DNA from: Cocos nucifera
Taxonomy: Eukaryota; Streptophyta; Magnoliopsida; Arecales; Arecaceae
Assembly: GCA_006176705.1 (NCBI GenBank)
Contig: QRFJ01004240.1
Location: 143,260-207,259, forward strand
Length of the DNA: 64,000 nucleotides
Direction of reading: 5' to 3'
Of the stretch, positions 45,809 through 57,776 are shown in pieces; the first letter of the stretch is position 1, and each line of letters opens with the position of its first letter. A model generated the notes under the pieces. The model was not told the origin of the DNA. It worked only from the letters and a program-made list of their open reading frames with translations, and made no database searches. A program made the position numbers and the translations under genes.

Positions 45809-47649
45809 CAGGTTGGCAATTCTTCAGATCTGATTTTATTTTTGTTTATGATCTAATATTAAAAGGTTTCAGATGTCCCATCAGATATGATTAGATTTGA
45901 AATCAGAAAATTAAAAATTAAATAATTTAGATCTAATATGTATGAGATGTATGACTAGACTAGGTATAGAATAGTTCTATGTGTAGTTTAATATGATCAT
46001 GTATTTTATTTGATTAAACATGATTTTAGATCTATTTAATTTCTATTTTTCTAATGTTATAATTATTATAATCAAATCTAAAAATAGAAAATAAAATTTT
46101 TAATTTTTAATTTATTCATATGAGATATGAAAGGTGCATGCTTAGACTAGTCATAGAATAGTTCTATAAGATGTCTAGAATAGTTTTAATTTTAATATGA
46201 TCAAATTTAAAATTTTATTTTTTAGATTTAATATGGGATGTTTCAGATCTAAAAGTATGCATATTGATGATACATGAGATGTATGCAAGACATGTATTAG
46301 TTAGATCTTTTTATATGTGATATATAATCTAACTAGTTTTGTAGTAAAAAAATATATTTCTGATTAAGAAGTTTTCCATGGCCGATCGATCAAAAGGCCC
46401 TCTCCCATTCGATGGGATGTTCTTATGGCATGTAGGGGTGCTGCGTGTTTGTCCTTAATAAAAAATCAGAACTTATTTTTCTGCAAAATTTTAGATCCTG
46501 AAATCCTAGGATTTCTATTACATGTTTTGTTCATGAACCCAAAACTTAATTAAGAATTAAGATTATGAAATTAATTAGACATAAAATTATGAATTTTCAG
46601 ATCTAAGACATATTCATAAAATTGGGTTCGGACTTAAGTAGCTTAATTAGGTCTAGCGGTTGATCAAACTGAATTAAGAGTTGGTTAGGTGGGATCAAAG
46701 AAAGCTTAAATTTGACTAGCCTAATAGGATTAAGTTTGGGTCAAGATCGAATCACATTAAAATATGACTCGATCAAATCAAGACCTAATTTGGCTCCGCG
46801 GTTTGAGCTTGGATTGTAGGCTAATCTAATTGGTTCTGATTCGATAATTTGGTGTCTAAGGTAAGTTTGGCAGATATGACCGACTGATTTTTAATTGAAA
46901 GCTACTCGACCTGAATGCGTTCTTGTCGAGTTAATGACATATCTCTTCCACCGGTCTCACTTACCTGGTCATTTGTGTCGATCCAGTTCTGATTTGAGGT
47001 GGCTAACAATTCGAGCCAACCCATGCGACTAGATTAGTAGTAATTGTTATGACTAAGCCAAGTTAAGTTTAAAGAGATCTAAATTAAATCTTCCTAAGAA
47101 AATATTATGTCTAAGGTCTTCCACCATTGTGGATGTGTGGGCCCTTCCCGGGGTTGATTGTTCTCGACTGGATGGAGTGGTTCAGTTGCACCGAAAAGAC
47201 GCAATCATGTCTATTAGGCATTGGATGCTACGGGTTGGAGGATGGATTGGGCTCAATATTTTGGATACGGTGAGGGACCCAATCAGGAATTTAATCTGTG
47301 TAAATGGTGGGTCTGACTTAACTAAGGAGTGGATCAATATTCCGGACACGGTGAGATTCATGAATTAGAGACCAAGTTTGGATGCACCATGATTAGAGAA
47401 TCATTGGACAAGAATTGTCCACTCATCGGTTGACCCATCATCAATAACTATTAGGTGAGGTGGTGAGTTGGTGGGACCGCACCACCCACTAGAAATCTAT
47501 AGTCGCGGAGATTTTTGCATCTCTGCCAAGGGAGTGTAGGGATCCGAGTAAATAGTGGGAGCCTAATTTGTTTAAAAATGAAATTTCTAAATAAATTATT
47601 TAGGTCTAATTACAAAATCTAACTAGAAACTTTGATTCTCTACAGAAAA
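45809..47649 (+). other. Long leader of element A
   Basis: The leader is about 1.8 kb, AT-rich to about 46800, without a gag-like ORF. The TCACTTACCTGGTCA block near 46965 is also found in the leader of F near 25142. A strong hairpin lies at 47245-47284. The block CAATATTTTGGATACGGTGA recurs in variant form at 47335. Confidence 0.6.
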
Positions 47650-49970
47650 ATGTCTGCATTCAACCCACTAGCCCGTATCCTGGACACCCATAGACTGACC
47701 GGACCCAACTACAAGGATTAGCTCCGGAACTTCAAAGTTATTTTGGGTTTCGAGAAGTTGACTCATGTGTTGGAACAAGATCCTCCTACCTTACCAGTCC
47801 ATCCATCCATTGATCAGAGAGTGTCTCTCGAGAAGTGGACGGATGAAGATAACAAAGCCAGGTATTACATGTTGGGCTCGATGTCTGATGAGCTCCAGCA
47901 CCAATATGAAGACATTAAGACTAGCCACCAAATGTTGGCTTACCTACAAGAATTATTTGGTGAACAGAGTCGCACAACCAAATATCAAGTCACTAAAAGA
48001 CTTTTTAAAGCTAAAATGCATGATGGGCAGACAGTCCAAGATCATTGTCTGATGATGATCAAGGACTTAGAAGAGCTTGAGAAGCTCGGTGTCAAGTTAG
48101 ATCAGGATCTGTAGACTGACATAATTTTGCAGTCTTTGACTGATGCGTATGGGTAGTTTGTAATGAACTACCATATGCATAAACTTCAGAATACTTTGGC
48201 TGAGCCCATGAATATGCTGGTTACTGCTGAGCTTTCTATGAAAAGTTCTAAAAGCTCAGTACTTACTGTGGAGCGGACTTCTTCCAAGAGAAAGTCTTTT
48301 GGGAAGAAGAAGTCCGTGAAGAAGCAGAAGGTGAATGGTGAGAAGAAGGCAGAGCCAAAGAAGAAGGCCCCTGATAAAAAAAAATGTTTTCATTACAACA
48401 CTGATGGCCATTGGAAGCGGAACTGCCCTCTTTACTTGGCTAGCCTTAAGAACAAGAAGGAGGTAGGTCCTTTTGGAGGTATGCTCGTTATAGAATCTAA
48501 TCTTATGATTTCTTCTGCATCCAGTTGGGTGCTTGACTCTGGTTCTAGTGCTTACTTGTGCATTTCTATGTAGGGTCTTGAGGATAGTAGGAGGTTGAGA
48601 GATGGTGAAATGATTCTACGCATTGGGAACGGTGCAAGAGTTGCTGCTGTGGCCGTAGGAACCTACCCTCTGCGATTACCGTCAGGATTAGACTTAGTAC
48701 TTAGGGACTGTTTTTATGTGTCTACAGCAAGCAAGAATTTGATTTCTGTTTTATGTTTAGCACTGGAAGGCTATGTAATTAGTTTTCTTAAGGACCATTG
48801 TAATATTCTTTATGAAAGAAATAAAATTGCAAGTGATTTTCTTATAAATGGTCTCTATCAGTTACATATTGATGTTTTGATTTATAATATCGAGCAAAAC
48901 GTGAATGCCATAGGATCAAAGCGACCTAGGGATAGTTTAAATGATAGGTATCTTTAGCACCTTAGGCTAGGTTATATAGCTGAAGATAGGGTTAACAAAT
49001 TGGAGAAATCCGGGCTATTGAGTCCGTTGACTTCCAAGTCATATTCGATTTGTGAATCGTGCCTTCATGGCAAAATGACCAAGCTTCCTTTTATGGGACA
49101 TGGGGAAAGGGCCATAGACCTGCTTGCTCTAGTACATACTGATGTATGCGGTCTATTTGATGTGCTAGCCAGGGACAATTACATCTACTTCATCATCTTT
49201 ATCGATGATTTATCTTGTTATGGGTATGTGTATTTGATGCGACACAAGTCTGAAGCTTTTGAAAAGTTCAAGAAATTCAGACTCGAAGTAGAAAAACAAA
49301 TAGAAAAATCCATTAAGATTCTTCGATCAGATCGAGGAGGTGAATACCTTAGTCGAAAATTTTTAGACTATCTTAAGGATAATGGCATAGTCTCACAATG
49401 GACTCCACCTAGAACGCCTCAACTCAATGGGGTTTCAGAATGGAGAAACCGGATCCTATTAGATATGGTTCGATCCATGATGAGCTTCATGGACCTTCCT
49501 GAGTTTCTTTGGGGACATAGTCTGTTGACCGCTATATATCTATTAAATAGGGTTCCATCTAAAACCGTTCCTACCACACCATATGAGATATGGCATGGTA
49601 AGAAACCAAGTCTGAGTCATCTCAGAATTTGGGGTTGTCCGGCCCATGTCAAGAGACAACAGGCGGACAAATTAGAATCTAGGTCCTTTAAAGCTCGATT
49701 TATTGGATATCCTAAAGAGTCATTAGGATATTTTTTCTATCTCTCAGAAGATCATAATGTGATTGTGAGTCGACATACCATCTTTCTTGAAAAATAGTTT
49801 ATTCAGGATAATGGCATCGAAAGATAGATTAGGCTCGAGGAGAAAGTCTCCCAAGAGCCACGAGCCAAGGAACCTATGGAACCTAATCAGATTGAGCCAG
49901 TCCAATCACTACCTCGTCTACCTCGTAAATCAGAAAGGATTTCTCATCTCCTTGAAAGGTACTCAGGTAC
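47650..49970 (+). pseudogene. Gag, protease and integrase of element A
   Basis: Gag starts MSAFNPLARILDTHRLTGPN and includes YLQELFGEQSRTTKYQVTKR. A lysine-rich stretch is followed by the knuckle CFHYNTDGHWKRNC, whose second Cys is Tyr. Protease has SSWVLDSGSSAYLC. Pre-integrase and integrase show SICESCLHGKMTKLPFMGHG, VHTDVCGLF, IDDLSCYGYVYLM, RSDRGGEYLS and the Glu-containing VSEWRNRILL. The catalytic D, D and E positions are therefore all present. SRSFKARFIGYPKESLGYFF ends the domain. Stops occur at about 48112, 48154, 48571, 48955 and 49795. The frame stops at the C insertion. Confidence 0.9.
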
Positions 49971-50849
49971 TGTTGGGGACAAATCCCGCTCCTGCCAAAG
50001 TCAAGTTCAATCCCAGCCTGATGTGGTCAATGCAGAAGAATTTCAGTGGACACGTCCTAGCTGAACTACTACATCCGACCGAGCTTCTTAGCAGCTGAGC
50101 CTCAGCCGAAGTCTTTCAACCAGCCGAACTATCAAGCGGCCGAACTACTTATTGCCCGAGCCCCTTTGGACTCCAAGCGACCGGGCTTCGGCCTAGACCC
50201 CGACGGCCGAGCTTGTTTCAACCCTCTTAGCGGCCGAGCTCCCCGAACTTCTGTCCAACGGTCGAGCTTCCCGAACTTCTGTCCAGCGGCCGAGCTCCCC
50301 AACGCCCAGGCTCCGAGCCGAACTCCTTCGGACTCCCAGCGACGGGCTTCCAGCAAGACCCTTGCGGGAGCCGAAACTTCCCCAAAACCTCCTCTCGAGC
50401 CGAGTTTCTACGGAAGCCGGAACTCCCTATAGACTTCTTCAATGGATGAGCTTCTCAATGACCGAACTCCTTATGATGGATTCCTGCAGGCAATCTCGCT
50501 ACGGTTACACAACAGTAATAACGATCGGCATTTATCAGTAATAATGATCGATAATAACGATCGGCTTTATCAGCAATAACGATCGACAATAACGACTGCA
50601 GGGACGGTACAATAAGCTCCCTCTATAAAAAGGACCCTCCGGATACCTTTACGACAGGTTCTGAAAATCCTTTTCTCCCTCCATATTTCTGTCTCCCCCG
50701 AGCACTCCATTCCTGTTGACAGAATAACTTGAGCGTCGGAGGGTCTTCAGGAGCCACCACCGTTCCTGAGCGAGACTTTGTTTTGCAGGTTCTCCGGCGG
50801 CAGCCTCTTCGGCCTCAACTCCGGCGACGACAAGTTTCAGCGTCAAACA
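49971..50849 (+). repeat. 5' LTR of element C
   Basis: It is collinear with the 3' LTR. It holds an extra local duplication, GAACTTCTGTCCA...CGAGCT (50250-50300), that the 3' LTR lacks, and GATCGGC-rich AATAACGATCG repeats (50510-50590). Confidence 0.88.
50624..50631 (+). promoter_or_regulatory. TATA box of element C 5' LTR
   Basis: TATAAAAA is followed by GGACCCTCCGG. The 3' LTR reads CTAGAAAAAGG at the same place. Confidence 0.5.
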
Positions 50850-50850
50850 G

Positions 50851-50868
50851 ATTGGCGCTAGAAGGAGG
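50851..50868 (+). other. Primer binding site of element C
   Basis: ATTGGCGCTAGAAGGAGG follows the 5' LTR. It contains the TGGCGC start typical of plant gypsy primer sites and is shared in form with element D. Confidence 0.55.
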
Positions 50869-50972
50869 GCTACCGGCGAAGATTCCCTTCTTAAAGGAAG
50901 CCGGTGTTCCTTTGTTCTTAAAGAGTGCTCGAGAGACTTTCTTCTTTCAATTCTAATTCCCTCCAAAGAGAA

Positions 50973-52400
50973 AAGATGCCCCCCAGGAGAGCTTTCCACT
51001 CGGAGATTGGCGGCTTCCGCCGGCCCGATCTCGTTCGGTCCATCCGCTCCAGCTCCAGTCCCAGTGACTCAGGCTCATGTCTGCAGCCCGGTGATCGGCG
51101 GCCTCCGGGCCGATCCCATCCGGGTCCGTCCGCTACCATCCAGTCCGGCAATCCAGGCCGCGGTAGAGCGCTGAACAGTTCAACCTGCTTGTCCAGCAGG
51201 TTGTGGCCTCACCGAGGCCGTTCAAGCGGTGCAGCATGCACCAACATAGCCGCCGTACCAGTCTAATCGGTCCTGGATCTTCCAGAGCCGCGTTGTCCAG
51301 TCCAGAGGCAATCAACATGGGTACCGACCTCCCAATTCCCGGAAAAGGAAAGCAACGGAAGGAGAGCCTTGTTCTGGGACGCAGCTCGTCCCAGGGAGAA
51401 GCTTTTCATCCGATGAGCAGAAGACTTTGAGAATGAGAGACCATGAAGATCTCCTGGATAGAAGGCTCTTGGAAATGAGTCGTCGGATCGAAGAACTCCG
51501 ACGCTCTCCCTCATATGGTAATGAGATCCGAACCGACCCCATTCTCACAAAAATTATGCAAGAACCAGTCCCGCCGAACTTCAAACTCCACGTTTGAGAG
51601 CTATGATGGGACCACTGACCGGTCGACCACCTGGAAGCCTTCCGGACGACGATGTTGTTTCATGGCGCGCCAGACGCCATCCTGTGCCGGGCTTTTCCCT
51701 ACTACTCTTAAAGGAGCGCCAGAAACTGGTTATTTCGGCACTCAAGCCGAGTACCATCCTGTCATTTCGACCAAATGAGTAACAGTTCGCGGCCCCACTT
51801 CGTCAGTAGTCGACGTCCACGCCGAAGCTCAGACTCCCTAATGGCATCATGGCAGAGAGAAGGGGAAATCCATCCGGGCTTCAATTTCTCGGTTTTAATC
51901 CGCTGCCTTTAGAGTCCGAGACCTGGATCAATCGGTCGGCCATTGGCTGCGCTCAAGGCGGCCTTCAGAAATGGACCTAATTGTTCTCCCCTGGAAAAAA
52001 ATTTATCCAGGGACCTTTGCCGGATTTATGTTGGCTCGGGCCAAAAGTTAGCCCAGGCAGAGGAGGCTTCGAAGCTAGGACGATGAAATCAGTGGTAACA
52101 GGCTGATCGGCAGCTGGCATTAGACCTTCCGAAGAAAGAGAGCAAATTGAAGCTCGCCACGGCTCCAGGACTTCCCCTGTCATGTGAGCAAGTTCGGATT
52201 CCTCTCAAGCTCGGAAGCGGGGAAGCTCTGACGGTAAGACCGTCGAAGTTCCTCTCTCCGCGGCGAGTCCTCACGCGAAGTTCCCTCAACGTCACGACCG
52301 AGTTCTCCTCAACGCCCGAAGTTCTCCCCGTCTACGAGATTTCACACAACTACACCCCTAAAACCCCGAAGACTCGAAGGTTCTGATGGAGATCCGGGAA
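50973..52400 (+). pseudogene. Gag region of element C (frameshifted)
   Basis: MPPRRAFHSEIGGFRRPDLV opens a Pro/Ser/Arg-rich leader at about 50975. Near 51510-51780 pieces of plant gypsy gag appear in alternating frames: FESYDGTTD, then LLLKERQKL and ALKPSTILSF. The usual order (YDG-TDP-DHL, then LKG-A, W-LKP-SI-SF) is kept, but the frame changes at least three times. Confidence 0.7.
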
Positions 52401-52799
52401 CGGTCTTTCAAGACCAGCAAGAATAGCGCTTCTCCCTTAGCAAGCGTAATCCCAATACAGTACTGCCTTTACATCGCGATACGGTCTTATGGACACGGAG
52501 GAGTGCATTCAATCCAGGACGAGATTCGAAGAGCTCGTCAGTGCGGAGGAGGAACTAAGCCGGTTTCTCGAAGCAGCCCGAGGGGGTGGAAGATCGGCCT
52601 GAGAACGCTAACGTCCAAGGGGGGAAACCAACAGAAGGACGGCCACCCGTTTGGCGTCATCAACACTATCATTAGGGGGATCTCAGCAAAAGGAACACCA
52701 GCAGGCTTTGAAGGATCGATGAAGAAACGAATGATTTCGGAGCCTATAGTCTTCACCCAAGTGAGGTGGCCAGGGGATCCACTTCGCATAATGACTTGC

Positions 52800-53200
52800 G
52801 GTTGTAGTTTCGTTGAATATTGCTGACTACGATGTACGCCGCGTCCTCGTCGATAATGAAGCTCGTCTGATGTATTGTTCTTCACGGTGCCTGTCTGAAA
52901 ATGTCTTCTACCTGATATCGATTTGAGCTCAGGTGAATTCTCCGCTAGTTGGATTTTGCTGGCAACACTGTAACAGCTGAAGGTATAAACTTGACCGTAA
53001 CGCAGGGGCCCAGTAACCCAAAAGCAGGCCAAAGCTCAAGTCGACTTCCTAGTCGTAAAGACGCCCGTGCCCTATAATGCTATCCTTGGTCGACCTTGTT
53101 TAAATGCCCTTCGGACAGTTGTGTCGACTTATTACTTAAAGATGAAGTTCCCTATGAACTATGGGGTTGGGAGAAGTCAGAGAGAGACCAGACCCTAGCG
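52800..53200 (+). pseudogene. Protease region of element C
   Basis: IADYDVRRVLVDN at about 52818-52860 is the retroviral-type aspartic protease start of Tat-like gypsy elements. The following Gly-Ser-Ser motif is lost in a frame change. VKTPVPYNAILG-like sequence follows at about 53050-53090. Confidence 0.68.
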
Positions 53201-53539
53201 AGTAATTGCTTACTCAATCGCCTTGTATAGAGGGAGAATAAAGCCCGATCCTATTTGGTTGACGGACTGGATGTCCGTTGACGACCTCGCTGAAGAACCG
53301 AGCTGAGCCTGCAGAGCGACCTCGTCTCATGTGTCATTAAATGATGGAAAATCGGACGATGTGGTGCAATCGGCTCCAACCTAGCCGAGGGTCGGGAGCA
53401 ACTTGTCGCTTTTCTCAGAAGGAACGCAGACGTCTTCACTTGGACCCCAGCAGATATGTTGTCCAGGAATTGCGCGAGGGTCACTGGAACAATCGGCTGG
53501 CCGTTGACTCGAAACACGGGCCGGTAAGAGAGAAAACTA

Positions 53540-54240
53540 CGCCTACATGCCCGAAAAGGCAGAAAAGCAGATCGCTGAAGAGGTGATAAAATCCTTAAAG
53601 CCGGACTAATCCGGGAAAGTTTCATTACCCGACTTGGGTTTCGAACGTGGCTTCTTGTCAAGAAACAAACACGTGGAGGATGTGTGTCGACTTCAAAAAG
53701 CTAATACAAGCTTTGTCCAACAGGATAGTTACTTGCCCAGGATCGATCAAGTTGGTAATGCAACCCCGGGTATGAGCTCCTCAAGCTTTATGGATGCTAT
53801 TTCTGTTATAACAACAGATCGTATAGGCGCCTGAAGACGAAAGAAAAACGCCTTCATCATAGCGCCGAGGTTTTCTTTACTGCTATAATGGTCAATGCCT
53901 TTGGACTCAAGATGCGGTAGAGCAACATACCAACGCTTTAGTCAACAAAATATTTCAAGGAGCAGATCGGCCGAAAATGGAGGTGTAACGTGGATGATAT
54001 GCTCGTCAAAAAGCCCGCTTCAGCTGACCATCTGGGTCCGAACTGAAGAGAACCTTCAATGCATCTGAGGAAGATAAGATGAGAACTGAACCCTACCAAA
54101 TGCGCCTTTGGCATAACTCTGGAAAATTTTTGGGTTCATGGTGTCTGAGACGTGGAATTGAGGCAAAACCCCACTGAAATCGAGCTATTCAAAGAAATGA
54201 CCACTCAAAGACGATAAGAAGTTCAGCGCTCGCCGGAACG
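53540..54240 (+). pseudogene. Reverse transcriptase remnants of element C
   Basis: Fragments in mixed frames are YMPEKAEKQIAEEVIKSLKA (53545 on), VCRLQKANTSF and DSYLPRIDQV (53675-53760), SSFMDAIS (53785 on), YVDDMLVK-like DDMLVKKP (53990-54015) and LNPTKCAFG (54085 on). This is the Tat/Athila-style RT order. Confidence 0.78.
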
Positions 54241-54869
54241 AGGTGGCATCCCTAAATCTGCTTCACGTTCTGAGGTCGTGCTGAACGTTTGCCTTTGCCC
54301 TTCTTCGAGGTTCTCAGGCGACCAAAGTGACATTCAGCTGCGACGCACGAAGTGTCAACAAGCATTTGAGGAAACTCAAAAATTACCTCGGTAGCCCCCC
54401 TCTGCTGGCAAACCTGAACCTGGGAAGAGTTGTTCTTGTAATTTAGCTGTCTCCTCGGTCTGGCCCTGGCAGCAGTTCTCGTTAGGGAAGAAGGAAAAAC
54501 ACACACGGCCCGATCATATTACGTGAACCGGTTCCTAAGCGGACGCCGGAACAGATACTTCCTGGATAGAATAAAATTATCTTACTGTCTCAATAATTGC
54601 CGCCAGGAGGCTCCGACCGTTACTTTCAGAGCACACCTATAGACGGTCCTCACGGACCAACAATAAAAGCAGTTCTCCATCTGACAGACGCTTTCGAAAG
54701 AATCGCAAAATGGGCAATGCGGCTCAGGAGTTCGACATCACTATCAGCCCAGCCATCATCAAGCCAGGTATGGCGATTTGATTAGAATGCACTATTCCGA
54801 TGAAGACCGACTTTGAATCAAGCAAGACATACAGAGGGTGAGATCGAGTTTTGACGAAGTCGAACCATC

Positions 54870-55200
54870 ACAGAGCCGAACTTCCCAAAGGAAAGGGCCG
54901 ACCTCTCTGAAGGCTTCTGGATTCTACACGTGGATGGTTCTTCCAACTCCATTGGAGCTGGTGCAGGCTATCTTGGTCACCCCGAAGGGAAGCTTGTCGC
55001 CGATTTCGCGGTTTAGCGCTTCGAGTTCTTCCGCTACCAACAACGAGCCGAATACGAAGCAACTGATTGTGGATTAAGAATAGCAAAGGATAAAAGTAGA
55101 TCGCTTCGAGTCTACAGTGATTCCGGATTAAGTGTCGGTCAGGTTGATTGCAACTTTTGAAGCAAGAGAGAGAGGAGCATTGCAGCAATACCTCGGAAAG
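54870..55200 (+). pseudogene. RNase H remnant of element C
   Basis: Fragments LHVDGSSNSIGAGAGYL and ADFAVRF (54930-55020) match the RNase H used by Tat-type elements. A frame change falls after each of them. Confidence 0.7.
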
Positions 55201-55559
55201 TGAAGTCAGTTTAACCCCGGGCCTTTGATAATTTCGTCATTCAAACATTATCCAACGACAGAAAATGCGAGAGCGATTTTCCTCTCCAAACTGCCCTTCA
55301 GGCTCCAGACCGAAACTACCCAAAGAAGATGTTTCAGGCAAAACTCTGAAGTACCCAACCACGGAAGAACCTCAGGACTGTCCTGATAGACGGAATTCGA
55401 GCCCAGCTGATTGGACCCACTGGTCACCACCTTAAAGAGGGTGGTTCTTCCTCTGACCGAAAAGAAGCTTCGAAAACTCAAATAAATCAGGGCTCCGTTA
55501 CGTCTTATACGAAAGGCCAGTTTGTATAAAAGGTCGTACTCCCTTCCAATTGTTGAAAG

Positions 55560-56460
55560 ATGCCTTCGACTTCAGAACTAATATTGCACTACTTGGGATG
55601 TGCACGAAGGACTTTGCGGAAGCCATTTAGGAGCAAGGTCTTTTGTCGGCTAAAGTACTACTTCGACAAGGTATTATTGCCGACCTTATTTCGCGATTCT
55701 GTAGAATACGTAAAGAGGTGCGACCGCTGCAAAAAAATGCTAGTGTGCACAGAGACGGTCCGGCAATCCGAACTCACTCGCTTAAATTCACCGCTGGCGT
55801 TTGCGCAATAGGGAATGGACTAACTTGCCCTTTACCGACCAGCGTCGGCGACAGCGGAAGTTCTTCTAATCGCGATTGATCTTCTTTACACCAATGGGTC
55901 GATTGCTGAACCACTCGCAAAAATTACCGAGGCAAAGTAGGACTTTGTTTGGAAGTCACTATGTTTGTCGGTTCGGTCCCGAACCCTTAAAATCCGACAA
56001 TGGGCGACATCGCCGCCGGGCTAGGTTACGCCAAGATTTTTGTGGAAGGAAATTAGAACATCTCCCAGCGCTTCACTTTCTGTTGGCTCATCCGCAGACC
56101 AATGGGGAAGCTGAGATAACCACGGACCTTATACAGGGAATCAAAACGAGGCTAGATAAGGCAAATAGCGGGCCTGGGTAGATAACTCTACCATGTCTCC
56201 TGGGCGTACCGAACTACTCAGAGGGTGGCCGATGGAGAACACACCTTCGCTTTGGCCTTCGGTACTGGAGGCAGTCACACGGTTGAACTTAAAGCTCCTT
56301 TTCGCAACGAGTTGTCGGGCTTCCAATGAACAGCGACAACCCCACAAACCTCAGGAGTCCAACCTCGACCTTCCTGATAGAAATAGAGGGAAGGAAGCTC
56401 GCATCCGATTGTCAGCTATAAACAGAAGGTGGCTGTACTACAATCTTCCAGGTTTTAAAA
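55560..56460 (+). pseudogene. Integrase remnants of element C
   Basis: VHEGLCGSH (about 55600) and YVKRCDRCKK (55710) form the zinc-binding HHCC part. Further on are CRFGPEP, SDNGR (55960-56010) and HPQTNGEAEITTDLIQGIKT (56090-56150). The last is the conserved end of the gypsy integrase core. Frames alternate. Confidence 0.78.
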
Positions 56461-56737
56461 AATAAGACGTTCAGAGTAGCGGGACTTGGGCTCGATGCGC
56501 GCTATCACTCAACCCAGAGTCAAGGGAAAGCTCACTCCAAATTGGGAGGTCGTACAAGGTTAACGAGTCCATCCCGACCCGGAAACCTATCGCTCTGAAG
56601 GAACTCGGAGGGATATATCTTCCTGGCAATGAAACTTAGAAATCTGAGATGTAATCGATCAAGAATTTCTTTGTTCTGCGTTTTTGGTTTTTGGCATAAG
56701 AATCGTGGTATTGGAAGAGAAAAATGAGTAAAATAGC

Positions 56738-57462
56738 CCGTTAGGAACAGGAGGAAGACCTCGTCCTAACGCGAGCAAAGTTCGAAGACCTCGTCACCTT
56801 AGAGAGATGGGGGGAGAAGCTCGACGGGACGGGCCCGCATGTGCCCCCACAGTTGTTAGGAACAGAGAACGACCTCGTCCTAACGCGAGCAAAGTCGAAG
56901 ACCTCGTTCAACGCTTAGAAGAGATGGGGAGAAGCTCGGACGACGGTCATATTGCCCCCACAGTCCGTTAGAAAACAGGAGGACGACTCGTCCCTAATGC
57001 GGCAAAGTCGAAGCCTCGTTCACCTTAGACAAGATGGGGGGAGTAAGCTCGACGACGGTCGCATGTGCCCCCACAGCCCGTTAGGAACAGGAGGAGACCT
57101 CGTCCTAACGCGAGCAAAGTCCGAAGACCTCGTTCCACCTAGACGAATTGGGGAACGAAGCTCGGACGACGCCCATGTGCCCCCACAGCCCGTTAGGAAC
57201 CGGACGGACGACCTCGTCCTAACGCGAGCAAGTACCGAAGACCTCGTTCACCTTAGACCGAGAATGGGGGCGAGAAGCTCGGACGACGTCCGGCTGTGCC
57301 CCACAGCCTTAGAACGGAGGACGACCTCGTCCTAACGGAGCAAAGTCGAAAAACCTCGTTCACCACTAGACGAGATGGAGGGAGAAGCCTCGGGACGACG
57401 GTCCGCTGTGCCCCCCACAGCCCGTTAGGAAAGGAGGAAGACCTCGTCCTAACGCGGCACTT
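56738..57462. repeat. Tandem repeat, period about 113 bp, in element C
   Basis: About 6.4 units start near 56738, 56853, 56964, 57078, 57189, 57307 and 57420. Each reads CCCGTTAGGAACAGGAGGA, GACCTCGTCCTAACGCGAGC, AAAGTCGAAGACCTCGTTCA, GATGGGGGGAGAAGCTCG and TGTGCCCCCACAG in order. Units differ mainly by single-base gains or losses. Confidence 0.88.
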
Positions 57463-57776
57463 ACATCAACCTCCAGCCAAAGGAGATGAGATATCCTCCG
57501 AGATTCTATCAACTTCGGCAAATAAGATCCCCCTCAAGCGATTAGGCCTTGACCTCAGATGAAGAGCGCCGACTTCGACCTCGGCGAGAGATAAGGATTT
57601 TTTGATCGAATCAACCTTCGGCTGGCAGAGCCTCAAACTTCAGTATCAACTTTAGCCAGAATGAAATCCTTCCCTGAACTTCACATGGACCAATACGAAG
57701 CCCGGCAAGAAAACTTTGGGCAGTCGCCTTATCGCACTCCTTCTTCAAATTTTTCGAACTCGGAAGTGGGGGGCTA

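Noticed and set aside
50132..50442. Overlapping ORFs on both strands in the 5' LTR of element C
   Set aside because: GC-rich LTR sequence lacks stops in several frames by chance; the same place in the 3' LTR does not keep them.
56952..57562. Repetitive protein ORFs over the 113-bp repeat
   Set aside because: Frame openness comes from tandem copies of one unit, and indels between units change the frame.
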